Shown: one piece after another, positions 47,889-59,379 of the stretch | Numbering within the stretch: the stretch's first letter is position 1 | Layout: every line of letters starts with the position of its first letter | Source: Lunularia cruciata | Taxonomy: Eukaryota; Streptophyta; Marchantiopsida; Lunulariales; Lunulariaceae | Reading direction: 5' to 3' | Assembly (NCBI GenBank): GCA_948567375.1 | Contig: OX419762.1 | Location: 34,229,465-34,293,464, forward strand | DNA length: 64,000 nt | The notes under the pieces: model-generated | Told to the model about the DNA's origin: nothing | Databases searched by the model: none | The model's input: the letters and a program-made list of their open reading frames with translations, nothing else | Program-made: the position numbers and the translations under genes

Positions 47889-49150
47889 TAAAGGTAAGAG
47901 CCTTGTGGTAGCAGAACTAAGAGCTCAAGAGGAGAAGTGCCACAACAAAAATCAAACAAGATTATCAAGTAGCAAAGACCCAAAGGTTTGAAGGGGAATT
48001 GGAAGGCACTTTGCCTCAAGGTCAACCATTTCAAGAAGGAAGCTAAAGACCAACTTCATAGAAAGTGCCAAGACATAGAGAGCACTCAGAGTGCTTTGAA
48101 GGAGAAACATGACCAAGTAGTAACATTGGAGTTATAAATTCAAGAGTTCTTGAAGGAAATAGCAATGCAATTGGAAGGTCCCACCAAGGAGGTAGGGGAC
48201 AACAAAGTTAACCATGCAAAAGCCTCCAAGTGTTAGAAGATTAGAAGGCCAAATGGAGCAGAAAGTCAAATTAGAGAGAAGAAGACCAATTAAAGGCATT
48301 GCATGGACTAGAGGAGACCTAGGCCCTATTCATGGATATGTTGAAAGAAGAAGAAAAAATGCACACCTTGAGAACCAAATGCCAAGAACTTAAGATGTAG
48401 GTCCAATACTTACAAAATCAGGCTTATGAGGAATAATGCATTAACAATCTGTCCCTACACTTGAAGGAAAACTTAGACCAAAAGTTCAATGAAGTATGCT
48501 AGAACTTCTTGCTAGAGATAGCTAGGTATCAAGCCCAGACAGACCAACTCATGAGATACCTAAGAGGTGAGCAAAATCCTTCACTTCTAGTAGTTCCATG
48601 TCCAAGGCACTCCTCCAAGAGGAAGTCCTTTGATAAGGCATGCACTCTTTAGTAAAGGATTAGATACTCAAAGTTGTATAGTAGTCAAGCACTTTGTGTT
48701 GGTCAGTCTTGTTTGCAATCAAGGTTGTGTATGTGTATTTAAGGAGGAGTGCACTCAAAGTTAAGTTGAACTTGGAGATGTATAGACTTGAGGATGAGTG
48801 CCTTCAGAATTTCATTGCAATTGGAATTGTATATACTTGTAGGGGAGTACCCTTGGGTTTGAACCGATACTCAAAGTTATACACTTGAAATAAGATCAAC
48901 AAGGTCTGATGTCTCCCCTAACACATGTAGGAGTCTAATCATTTTGCAAATAATTAGGATAAGATAGGATTAGGATAGTGAAATCAGTGATAGATAGTTT
49001 AGATTGGGATTTTCCAAGATTCACTTGGGATTTTGATCCCTTCAGCTTGGAACCAGATTTGCATCTAAGACTCAGTGCAAGTGACACTTGTGTTTTTTTT
49101 GTGTAATGTTGACTTTGATTACTATTAAAGAGTGCTCCTACTACTTTTGT

Positions 49151-49919
49151 GAGTTTTTTGTCCTTCATTTTGTATGTTATTTAATGCCTAGGCAAGAGTA
49201 GAGGTGAGGAATTTCACAATAGATCTTCAATTCTTAGTGTCAAGTAGATATTTGCCCCGGATCTATGAGCCAATCTATCCCTCATTTAGGATGAACCTCT
49301 GATGGCTATGAAGGTAGCACACCATGGACTAAGAAGGCAAGGAACCCCAACTCTATCACACTTTTCCAAGGCTAGAACTCCTAGGCACCTCCAAGACTCA
49401 AGATATTGCTCACTAGAGAACTCAATGAGAGAGATAATTGCAAATGAAAGGATGATGAGTAACTCCTCACTCTTAGCTTATATACTTGTGAAAAATTCAC
49501 AAAACAAAGTAACTCAAGTTACTAGGCTAAAAGTCAAATAAATTCAAAAAGTCTAAAGAAATATCCAAGCATATGGGAGCAATCCCATGGGTAGGTGGTC
49601 TTATCTTCACCTTTCAAGTAAGTCAAAGAATCCTTCACATGTGCTATCCTTGGACTATAGGAAAATTTTGCACCAACAAGGCTTGTGGGCCCAAGAGCTC
49701 TCAACTCTTTCCTCAAAGTCAAATAACTAGGAATAATACCAGGTCAATCCACTAGAAGACAAAATAGTAGTGCTCACTCTTTTCCCTTCCTCTAGAATAG
49801 GATCATCTTTATCTTAGCTAGGACTAACTCATGACTAATATAGAAGCTTAGCTAAACTCCATATAGAATAGTATTTCTCCACTACTTGCAATACTAAACT
49901 TAATATCCCTATAGTACAT
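49151..49919. other. Unassigned stretch, possibly gypsy 2 LTR
   Basis: It lies just beyond the integrase end of gypsy 2, where a 3' LTR is expected; TGATGCATGTACTATAGG (minus strand, near 49925) could be its start. A 45-bp piece (49383-49427) is similar to 57978-58023 beyond the Gag end, but the similarity does not extend. No gene. Confidence 0.3.
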
Positions 49920-50251
49920 GCATCAATGGGTGTTACATTTACCTTTAGACTAAGATTTCATCCTTGGAGTGAAGGTCACTTTACCTTTTATGGTACAATT
50001 TAAACTTATCATGGTTAATCCTATCAAAGTGTCTTCCTCCCAACTCCTTGAGATCATAGGTGTAATTGCTCCACCCACACTATCTCCACTATGAAGGGTC
50101 CAAAGTGCTTAGGCAAGAACTTCTTTTGCACCCTCTTGAATCAAATATAATCAAACAACATTAAGCAATCACCCTCCTTGTAGGGCTCCACCTTTTTCTT
50201 ACCTTACCTTTTGTCATAGCTCTCCTTTTTTTTCTTTTGGGCTTGCTCTAC

Positions 50252-50800
50252 TCAAACTATAGCATTTTCCCTTGCCTCTTCCAATTCCATGAACTGCTCC
50301 TTCCTTGATTTCTCTACATCACCTCCTTGTGCCTTCTTTAATTTCCTATGAATGCTTTGAAAAGTAGGAAAACCAAAATGAATAGGTAAACTAGACTGAA
50401 TACTATATACCAATTGAAATGGAGAATATCCGGTGGATATCTTCATGGTTGTCTTAGACACCCATAAAACTCCATGAATCCTCTTGTCCCAATGGTGTTT
50501 TGGCACCTCTATTTCTGCATCTTTGGCTAGCATCATGCACGAGGTTTGATTGGTTCTCTCTACCAAGCCATTGGAGTTTGGCTTATAGGAGGTAGTCACT
50601 CTATGTATGATAGAGAAATATCTTAGCATGGCTATAGTGATACTTCCCATAAACTCTCCTCCTCTATTAGAAACCGAATCCAAAGGGCTTCCAAACCTAG
50701 TGATGATATGTTCATAGAGAAATCTACCAACTTCGTCTTCATTCTTTTCTCTCAATGGTCTAGCCTCAACCCACTTGGTAAGGTAATCAATAACTACCAC
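50252..50800 (-). pseudogene. Gypsy 2 integrase core
   Basis: This 182-codon stretch has MVVIDYLTKWVEARPLREKN, ITRFGSPLDSVSNRGGEF, YKPNSNGLVERTNQ and GYSPFQLVY, in the order of a gypsy integrase. It inserts element cDNA into the genome when active. It is the longest open stretch of this fossil. Confidence 0.85.
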
Positions 50801-50954
50801 AATGTACCAATTGTTCCTTGGGGTTCTACTTAAAGGACCTACAAAGTCACTTCTCCACTTCTCAAAAGGTCATAGCAATGGAATTGATCTAAGAGGTGGA
50901 GTAGAGGTAGACTTCCTAGCAAAAGCTTGACAAACATTCCAAGTTTCTCAATAA

Positions 50955-52501
50955 TCAAGACAATCTTTGAAAATTCCCATGCAGGTTACCATTGGAACCT
51001 GCATGAGAATGGTAACCTGCATCTAAAATCTTGAAAGCAGTCACCTTTCTTGCAAAGTGACCTCCACATACCAAACCATCATAAAACTCCTTCATGAGTA
51101 GGATAGACTCCTCCTTATCCATTGCTCTTTGAAGTAAGCCATCTTCTCCTTGATGGAAAAGAATGTTCTCCACCATTTTGTAAGATCTAGATCTTATAGC
51201 AAGTGCAACAATATTTGTGTAAGATCTTCTCCCTAAGATGCATCCCATCCAAATAGTTTCCTCTTGTAACAAAATCTACAATCTCCTTGTACTCCAATTG
51301 GATCCTCTTGATGTGTAAGATCTTCTCCCTAGGATGCACCTCATTCGGATAGTTACCTCTTATAACAAAGTCCACAATCTCCTTGTACTCCATTGGAACC
51401 TCTTGAGTGACTGAGATTGTCATGAGTTCCTCATCCGTGAACAAATCATCTACTAGCTCATCTCCATGATGATCATAGGCCCTAGATAACAAATCAACAT
51501 TTTTCATGTTTCTTTCTTCACCTATCTTCAATCATGTAATCATACTTGAACAAGAGTATCATCTACCTTGCTAACCTTCCTTCTACATAAGGCTTGTTGA
51601 AAATGTATTTCAAAGCCTTACGATTTGTGATAATGGTGGCCTTCACTCCAATCAAGTAGTGTTGAAACTTTTTGAGACCAAAAACCATTGCCAACCCTTC
51701 TCTTTTTGTGAGTAAATAGTTATTTTCTATTGACACCATATGTTTACTAGCATAAGCTATTAAGTGATCATGGCCATCTTGGTCTAATTAACTGATAGTG
51801 CATCTTATAGCTACATTGGAAGCATTAGTACAAAGGATGAAAGGCTTACTCCGGTCAAGTTTAGCAAGAATTGAAGCCATAACAAGGAATTTCTTTAGCT
51901 CCTCAAAAGCTTTGAGAGCCTTTTGTCCTTTAAAATCACTATGTATTCTATACCCTTCTTTATGTAAATGGTCAATCCATAAGTGTTGCTAGAAAATGAG
52001 AATATGAAACTATAGGGTATGGCCATTATCACCTATAGTACCCAACTATCCCCAAGAATTAAGTAACTTTGTCAAGCTTGAAAGGAATGGAAGCTTTGAG
52101 ATTTTCCTCACCTTTTTGAGATCCATTGCTATTCCATCCTTGGAAATGATATGCCCCAAAGTAGACCTTCTTCACAACCAAAGATGCAATTCTTTGGGTT
52201 GAGTGATGAATTTGCTTCATCCAAGAATTCAAAAACCTTCATCAAGTGCTCAAAGTGCTCTTCCTTGCTCCCATAGACACAAAATTCATCAATAAAATCA
52301 CTCATAAATTTCCCAATAAAAGTTCCAAACACCTTGTTCATGAACTATTGAAATGTGGCTTGAGCATAACAAAAGGCATGACCTTGAAAGCATAAGTGCT
52401 CCAAGTTGTGGTGAATATGGTGAGATTAGATGCTCTAGTGCAATCTTGATATGGTTATAGCCATTATAACCATCTCCAAAATTATATCTCTCATGACACA
52501 C
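50955..52501 (-). pseudogene. Gypsy 2 RT, RNase H and integrase finger
   Basis: RT segments at 52341-52129 (GKFMSDFIDEFCVYGSKEEH, NPKNCIFGCEEG), RNase H with NVDLLSRAYDHHGDE near 51510, and the integrase finger with GHFARKVTAFKILDAGYH near 51030. A ~90-bp tandem duplication lies at about 51220-51400, where EYKEIVDFV, RGNY and LREKILH occur twice. Fossil. Confidence 0.7.
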
Positions 52502-53299
52502 AACCTACTCCAAGATCTCATCAATAAATGGAAAGAGATAATAACCCTTCTTAGCAATATCATTAAGCTTCTTGTAATCAACACTCACACAAAGCTTGCC
52601 ATTGTTCTTCTTTGCAATCACAATTAGGGACACCCTTTCTTATATCTCCATCTCAAAAATAAACTCAGCCTCCTTGAGCTTATCAATCTACTCTTTACAA
52701 CCAAAGTTGTTGGTGGGCTAATGCAAGATTTCTTTTGGCAGATTTGTCTTGCTTGTGACTCCACATCTATCCGGTCCTCCTCCAATGTGACTTTCTTGAG
52801 ATCCTTGTAACTAAATGCAAACATATGGATAAACTTGCAAAATATCTATTCAAGTTGTACCTTCTCCTCCTTGGTAACATTTGACCATACTTGAGGGTAG
52901 ATAGTCTTCTCTCTATCTCCTTTAGTGTCAATGGTGATTTATTTATGTCCTTCAAAACCTTTGGCTTAGGCACAAAGTCCATAACACACAAGGGTTGCAC
53001 ATCTGAATGAGATTTAGAGTCATCCTCCACCAATGAGGTCTCTTCTTCCATGGTTGTGTCCACACCTAAAGCTCCTTTCTTTGAACCTGATTGCCAACCT
53101 GATTGGTGTTGGTTATAGAAACTATAATCCAATGTTTGATGGTCCAATTCTCAAGTATCATTTGTGCCATCAATCAGTTGTTCAAGCTGCTCTCAACCAT
53201 GGCTTCCCAAGTAATAAATCATAACTTGCATCCTTCAAAAATTGGAAAGTCATGAGATTTCAATCTCCTATAACAAATACCATTACCCTGTCCATCACA

Positions 53300-53304
53300 C
53301 CTAC
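53300..53304. repeat. Target duplication CCTAC of copy E, left
   Basis: CCTAC is repeated at 55164-55168, directly beyond copy E. Confidence 0.85.
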
Positions 53305-55163
53305 TGTGGTACCCACATTTTTCATTTTGGACGAGTTTTGAAGAAAAAGTGCCTTGCTGAAACCAAATTGAAACCAAATAGAGAAGAAATGAGTGGAAAT
53401 GTGTGTTTTGATCAAGCTCAAGGGAGTAGACTTCATGTAAGAGGAGGGAAAAACTCGGATTTGATGTTGAAGGAGGGCAAACCCGAAGGAGAAATAGAAA
53501 TTGCAGGTCAAGATTCTTGCAGGGGGCATATCTCAATGCACACAAGTCTAAATTAAGCGTGCTATATCTCGTTGGAAGCGGCTTATTCAGGGGTTTCCGT
53601 TGCTACCAAAATCGCAAAGTTTGGAGGTTTGTAGAAGAAGTTACAAGCATTTGAAGTTTCAGGAGTAGATGTGAAGAGTAGTTAGGTGTCTTATGGTCAA
53701 TGTGACTTCGGACTTCGTACTTCGGACTTCGGGTTTACATGACTTTGGGTCTAAAGACTTCGCCTCAAGACTAAGATGACCGACTAAATCTGAGGAAGTC
53801 GGACATCGGAGTGCAGTGAAGGTGATTTTGAGAATCTTGCGAGAAGCATCAGAGGAAGTTAGAGTAAGGAAAGAAGATAGTTAGGATACCCATGACTTCA
53901 ATTTCAGTTCTGATTGAAGATGGAACATGAATTGAAAGAGAAGTAGCAATAGTGAATAAACCCAAAATGTAGGATCAGACAGTAAGTGTCTTCGGGTCAA
54001 TTACATGAGTGATTAAGGGAGAGTGGGTTACAAATTGAAGGTGTAGATAGTGTATTCATGCTTTCAATTACAATTCTTGACGATGACGAAGTAGAATTAG
54101 TAAAGGAATTGATAGTAGTTAAACCTAAAGTAAGAGAGATAGGAGTGCAAGTGTCTTCGGATTTGACATTTAACACCTTAGAGAAGAGTGGGTCGGGAGA
54201 TAGAGATTTAGAAGGCTTAATTATGATAAGAATTGCAAATCAGGAAGGAGAAGTATCAGAATTAGTGGAGGAATTAGGAGTTGTGAAACCGAGGATAGAG
54301 TAGTAGGAAGTACAGTTACTTTGGGTTCGGGTTTGAAAGCCAATGACAAAGTAGACATTGGATTGGATTAGTAACAGTTTTGAGATTTGAAGAGGCAGAT
54401 ATGAATATGTGCACTGTCATTTCGGATCTGCAGGTTAGAAGAGTTGTTGTAGAACAATATAGTTGTTAGAACTGTCGATTTCTTCACTACTTAAGAGTTG
54501 CATTCGCAAAGAGATGTTGTTCAGTGCTCATAATTTTTGAGAATAGATAAAGCAAAGTGCTATGAAGTAGTGCTCGTTGCTTCAGCTTGATTTCGAGTAT
54601 CAACTTCGTATCTATGTTTGTGAGTGTGTGGAGAAATTTGAAGTACAAGTCAGTGTGCTTGTTGGATGTTGGATTCCACAGCCTTGATCTTCATTTTGTG
54701 TGTTTGATCTTGAGTGAAGTGCATCAAAACAATGCCTTGACAGATCTGAAAGGAATTGTAGTGTTGGTAGTATTTTGCATTTGTGAGTGCAATGCGAGGT
54801 TGATGTGAAGCAATTTCAATCAAGGAAGTTGTGCCTTCAGTGGAGGGGTGGAACACAATTCTGAGGCAAAATCGTTTTGTAGTGAAGTGTCATTTTTGGG
54901 AGAGCTTGAATCATCACAATCAAGACTGTTTGGAAAGATTTGATGGAGTTGTGATTAAGGAGTGTAAATTTGTGACAAGACTGCAAGTCAATGCTTGTTA
55001 CTCTCTTCTGGGTGTGGTTTCTACCTGAGAGATTAAAGATACAACCAAGAAGAACTTAAATTGTTACTTTGCTTCGTATTTGGAAATTTCTGACTTGTAT
55101 CTCTGCGGGAACAAACTTTACTTACCCGATTACCACAAAAGTGATATTTGCAGGGTTGTTACA
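53305..55163 (+). mobile_element. Copy E: short form of the A-C LTR family
   Basis: It starts TGTGGTACCCAC and ends GGGTTGTTACA, 1,859 bp, flanked by CCTAC. It aligns with copy D end to end in reverse. CTACTTAAG lies at 54487-54495. The C-terminal coding part is present at 54058-54303 with EIGVQVSS and NTLEKSGSGD; the segment ELVKEL.VVKP before it recurs as ELVEELGVVKP after it. Most of the upstream coding region found in A-C is missing. Repeated ACTTCGG motifs occur at 53704-53745. Confidence 0.8.
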
Positions 55164-55599
55164 CCTACTGGTTGAACTTGTTGCTTGTTTGCCATGCTCA
55201 CTACAAATGCTCAAGGTCTAGAGAGTATTGTGATCCAACTTCTTCATCAACTTATCCAACATGGCATTCACCATAGATACACCATCAACAAATGCATCCT
55301 TGATGTTGTGACCATTCACCTTCACATCAATCTTGGAGGCATATTCACAAGCTTCCCATGGTGCTGGTGTTGCATCCACCACTCCCATTGAAATTGGAGC
55401 CTTTGCTTTTTTTTTGCCTCTTGCTCCTTGTAGAACTCAAACCACACTCAGCTCCTTCCTCAAGGTAAGATTTAAAGTATTAGTTACCCCACCTTGATGT
55501 TGGCCTTGTGACTACCAACACCCTCCAACACATTGTAGCCCTATTGTTGCTTTGAGATCAAAAAATCATCCATCTTCAATTTCTTCCTTGGAGTCTTTG

Positions 55600-57421
55600 T
55601 TGATAGTGTTGAACTATTTGTGCAAGTACTCCTTGTGTGCATTGGACTATCCTTGCTAGGAGTGAATTTTGAGAAGACTATATATCATTTTCAAAATATA
55701 CTCTCTTCTTTTCTTGTGCCAAAAGCTCTAAATTAAGATCTTTGGAGTTTAAGCATTCTCTCTTCTCATACTTTATCTCCACCACATCTATGGATGCTAT
55801 CCCTTTATCTCTATTTTTCATTAGAGGTACTTTGGTTTCACCACCTCCTTCTTTCTCTTTATTTTCCATCTCATAAGTCTTTCCTTCATGGTACGTAGAA
55901 TTTGGGCAATTCCTTTAGATGTGACCTCTACTTCCACAACCATAACAATTTCTATCATATAATTGCTAGTTGGTTGGCCTCCTCCATATGGGTAGTTTCT
56001 ATAACCCAAAGGCCTTCACACAACATTTTGGTCCTCCCTTCTCTTCTCCGATAGTTGCACTACATTGATCTTGAAATCTGCAATTTACTCCATGATAGTT
56101 TGAAGAGGATCTTTTGGCGAAGATGCAAGGACAAGAGCAAATACTACTTATGGTACCACTATGTCACCAAAGTATCAGAAACCCCACCATACTTGTAGAC
56201 TTGTGGAGGTTGCACAACCTTCTTCACCAACAAATCACTCTCATCTCCTTCCAAACCCTCCTCCATACAAACTACAATCTTGACAGCTTCTACCTTGGAA
56301 GAAGATTTTTCATATCTCACCTTGCTTTGAATTTGTGGTTTTAACCCTCCTAAAAAATTATTGATGAGCATGGCTCATATCCCAATCATGGTAGTCTCCT
56401 CATCATCTCCACTTTTCCTCAACACTATGCGGAACCTAGACTCTAACTTCTCTACTTTTTTGCATAAACTCTCACTTTCTCTTCATCTCTTTGTTTGCGG
56501 AAGGTAACCTCACTTATTAATCTCTCATTTGGAAGAAATTTCTCTAGGAGTGTTGTAGTCAAACTCTCCCAAGACTCCTCTTGCCCATCTCTCCTCTCTC
56601 TCTCTTATGGTATTCTGACTCATACCGTGTAAGAGCTATCCTCAAATAAATTTAGTAGTAGCAAGGCCCAATCATTCTTCCTCCTCTAATTATTCATGTG
56701 CAAGACCTCTTGAAGTCTCTCACAAAGCCTCCACATCCTCTTTGTTCTTGCCAAAGAAAACCAAAAGTTTTCTCATTTTAGCCTCTCACTACCTTTCTCC
56801 TCTCTCTATTATTATGTTTTATATTCTCTCTCACCCTATAACTAGTAGAGTATATATATGACTAGCACCATTTGAGAATATTCCATTGTAGGTAGTAGAA
56901 AGGGTTAAGGTTGTTCCATGATTTCTATGGCATGATCAAATCTAATGATGCAAATTAAGCAAACTCTCATGGAAATTTTATCCATCAATTGAAAGATTAT
57001 CTCCATAACTAATCTTGAACTCTCTAATGAAGTGGTAGTTTCTCTAAAGTGGTACTATGATTGTCTCTAAGATCCTTCACCAAGATCTCCAACAATGTTA
57101 TTATCCTTTACACTCATGGCTCTTTGGAAGTCCTTCCACTCCACAAACCTCACACAACTCCTTGGTCCTAGATCTCCTCCCTCCCAATCTTGATGAAGAA
57201 GGACTAACATCCAATCCCAATTCAAGTAAGTCTTTCCTTTCTCTCAATCTTTTGACTTCAAGACTCAATAAACATGAACTTGCCTTGTGTCCCTTCTCTC
57301 TATATAAGAAGCACGTAGAATCGCTCCTTCCTCTAAATGGGGAAGCTCTTTGAATCCTCTCATCACTCTCTTCAAATTCTACTCTAAACTCTTGTTTCTT
57401 CAAATCAACCACAAATATCAT
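55600..57421 (-). pseudogene. Gypsy 2 Gag remnant
   Basis: The capsid region includes EKFLPNERLISEVTFRKQRD and EEKVRVYAKK (about 56530-56450). A later open stretch (56371-56159) has NNFLGGLKPQIQSKVRYE. The knuckle NCYGCGSRGHI lies near 55940, and NCPNSTYHEGKTYEMENKEK follows. The front stretch 57421-57101 carries CFLYREKGHKASSC and CEVCG...H..C, finger-like but not standard. Several breaks. Confidence 0.6.
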
Positions 57422-58000
57422 TTCAACCCCTTGAGGAACCTACCACAACCTTAATTTCCACCCATGATTGCCTTCCATGCGTCTAAGATGAGTCAAAACA
57501 CTTAAACATGGTTTTGGTTGAACCTATACTCCTCATTCATGAGAACTTAACTCTCTTGAAATGACCCCTCCTCACAATGTCAACCAATTCTCCTACAGTA
57601 TACCTCTTAGACCTCTGCACATTTGATTAGCAACCTAGGTTGTCTTCCCTTGGAAAATTTTACCCTTTTCATTGAGCCATTTAGCCTTGGCATCTCTCTA
57701 TTCAGCACATATATTTCAGATTTGGTCTCAAAACCCCCCATTCTTTATAAAAACTCATAACTTCTTGTACAAGAATAGCCTTTCCCTAATTCTTAAGCCA
57801 GAAGGTATGATATTATACACTTAATTTTCTTGGAAATTTTCAAAAAGATCCAATGAAATATGAAGAAATGGCAAACTATATACAAAATTCTAGAGAGCTT
57901 GCAGTTTATGGAGATAATTTACCCTACTCCCTTCCAAACTTTTAGCTTAGTGTGTGAAGCAGCCCTTACAAAATTTTTAAGGCACCTCCACGACTCAAGA
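57422..58000. other. Unassigned stretch
   Basis: Where a 5' LTR of gypsy 2 would be expected. No clear repeat of the 49 kb side was found, apart from a 45-bp similarity at 57978-58023. Confidence 0.3.
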
Positions 58001-58145
58001 TATTCTCCACTAAAGAACTCAATGAGACCTAGTATGTCCATGTCCAAGTCAGCTAATCTCTGCTCTCTCTCCATTTCAAAAGTAAGCAAGGTAAGATCCC
58101 TCTCCTCCTTTGCAGCAAGTAAATCCTCTTGCTCACAAAGGAGTC

Positions 58146-58262
58146 TCCTTGCTCTAGCACTAATCTGTCTCTCTCCTCTACACTCTCAATCTACTCTCAT
58201 GCTCAAGCACTAATCTCTCTCTCTCCTCTACACTCTCTAGTCTACTCTCATGCTCAAGGAGA
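58146..58262. repeat. 57-bp tandem duplication
   Basis: The unit ctagcactaatctgtctctc...ctactctcatgctca is repeated directly, as gcactaatctctctctctcc...ctactctcatgctca. On the minus strand it encodes a repeated Glu/Arg-rich coiled-coil segment. Confidence 0.7.
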
Positions 58263-58512
58263 TTTCTCTCTCTACACTTAGCCACTTGAACACAATCATC
58301 TAAAATGTGAATGATGTCAATAGAACAAGAAGGAGGTGAAGGTACTATAAATGCGTGGGGTCACCAACCCCCTCCATAGACGGAGAAAGAGGTGAAGAGG
58401 AAGAAGAGTGAAAAGGAGCTACCTCAACAAAGGGTAAGGGCTGTGTCTCAACACAAATCTGTTGAACAAATGTTCACAAGTGGTACATTTAGTTATCCAT
58501 CAAGTAAAATAT

Positions 58513-58516
<4 letters not shown>

Positions 58517-58590
<74 letters not shown>
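58517..58590. repeat. (AT)37 microsatellite
   Basis: 74 bp of perfect AT dinucleotide. A length this pure suggests recent expansion. Any open frame through it is an artefact. Confidence 0.95.
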
Positions 58591-58593
<3 letters not shown>

Positions 58594-58631
58594 TGACAAA
58601 ACTCAAACCTAATCAATCAATCACTCACCAT

Positions 58632-58712
58632 CTCATCCTCTCCCTCATCCTCTCCCTCATCAGTAGTCTCGCCCTCATCCGAGCATGATCATCATCATGA
58701 TCATCATCATGC
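58632..58712. repeat. CATCCTCTCCCT and ATGATCATCATC short repeats
   Basis: CTCATCCTCTCC is repeated two and a half times at 58632-58660. Two copies of GATCATCATCAT follow at about 58686-58710, partly palindromic. They lie in the coding remnant on the minus strand. Confidence 0.7.
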
Positions 58713-59379
58713 TCTCTCTCGTGTATAATCTCTCCTCTCCATCACTCAGGTACATCACATCCTCCTCTAGAATGAAACCTCTCTCCACAAAGAGATGAGT
58801 GAGTATCTGCCCAAGGAAGGTGACCCTGAACCTGTGCCCCTAAGGATTCCTCAATTGGCTTTGCAAACTCCTCACCTTTGCAATGATAGTTCTAAAGCTA
58901 ACTCTCCCCAATCATAATCCTCCACACCAAATCTCCTCAACTTGGTCTTGGTGTTGAGTATCAAATGCCCATGTCCAATCTTGGGCCTAATAGTGGGTGC
59001 AACAAGTGCACCCATCAACTAGAAGAAAGGTCGGAATGCAAGATATACACATTGCCTTGCAAGATATCTTTTTGCAACCCTGTCCCTTTGTGGAAACCTG
59101 TCTGAAACAATTGTATAAGGAACTATCCTCAGTCTTGGTGTTCTCCCCCTCGGCATGGCAAGTGCATCTCTAACTATATCTGCGGTCAATTGAAACTGCC
59201 TCCCTCTTACCAAACCTATGAAAGAGACCTTGTCCCATGAACTTCCAAACTCTATACATGGAAGGACTTGCAAAACCCACAAAAAAAATTAGCTCAAACT
59301 TCTGTCCTAAGGACTCAAGCCTAGGGGTGCTACTCGCAACCGCTTGAAGATGCCCTCGGACAATAGATACCTCATAAGC

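Larger units (their letters stand above)
43480..49150 (+). mobile_element. Diverged relative of the A-C family, split by copy D
   Basis: Coding remnants on the plus strand follow the order of copy A. There is a GMRGNP segment near 44680, an N-terminal domain at 44897-45103 (KRTTYLTNGQTVFFDYMHAR, then HIAPFAVHYYMG), a charged part near 45200-45560, and coiled coil at 45560-46040 that resumes at 47894-48600. TATTTAAGG lies at 48736-48744, after the coding part. The ends could not be fixed. Copy D interrupts it with a clean TAAAG duplication. It is older and more broken than A-E. Confidence 0.55.
49920..57421 (-). mobile_element. Ty3/gypsy element 2, split by copy E
   Basis: Order on the minus strand: a Cys-His-bearing stretch at 57421-57101; Gag capsid region at about 56800-56100; a CCHC knuckle near 55950-55900 (NCYGCGSRGHI); linker and protease region at about 55860-52700 with copy E inside; RT at about 52620-52100; RNase H at about 51900-51480; an H2C2 integrase finger at about 51100-50950; integrase core at 50800-50252; and a chromodomain-like tail near 50060 (DLKELGGRHFDRINHDKFKL). 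This is a Ty3/gypsy layout. It has well over ten breaks. The LTRs are not clear. Confidence 0.75.

Noticed and set aside
49383-58023. LTR pair of gypsy 2 based on similarity of 49383-49427 and 57978-58023
   Set aside because: Only about 45 bp are similar and the match does not extend on either side.
58392-58592. 66-codon frame ending in an Ile-Tyr repeat
   Set aside because: It is the translation of the (AT)37 microsatellite.
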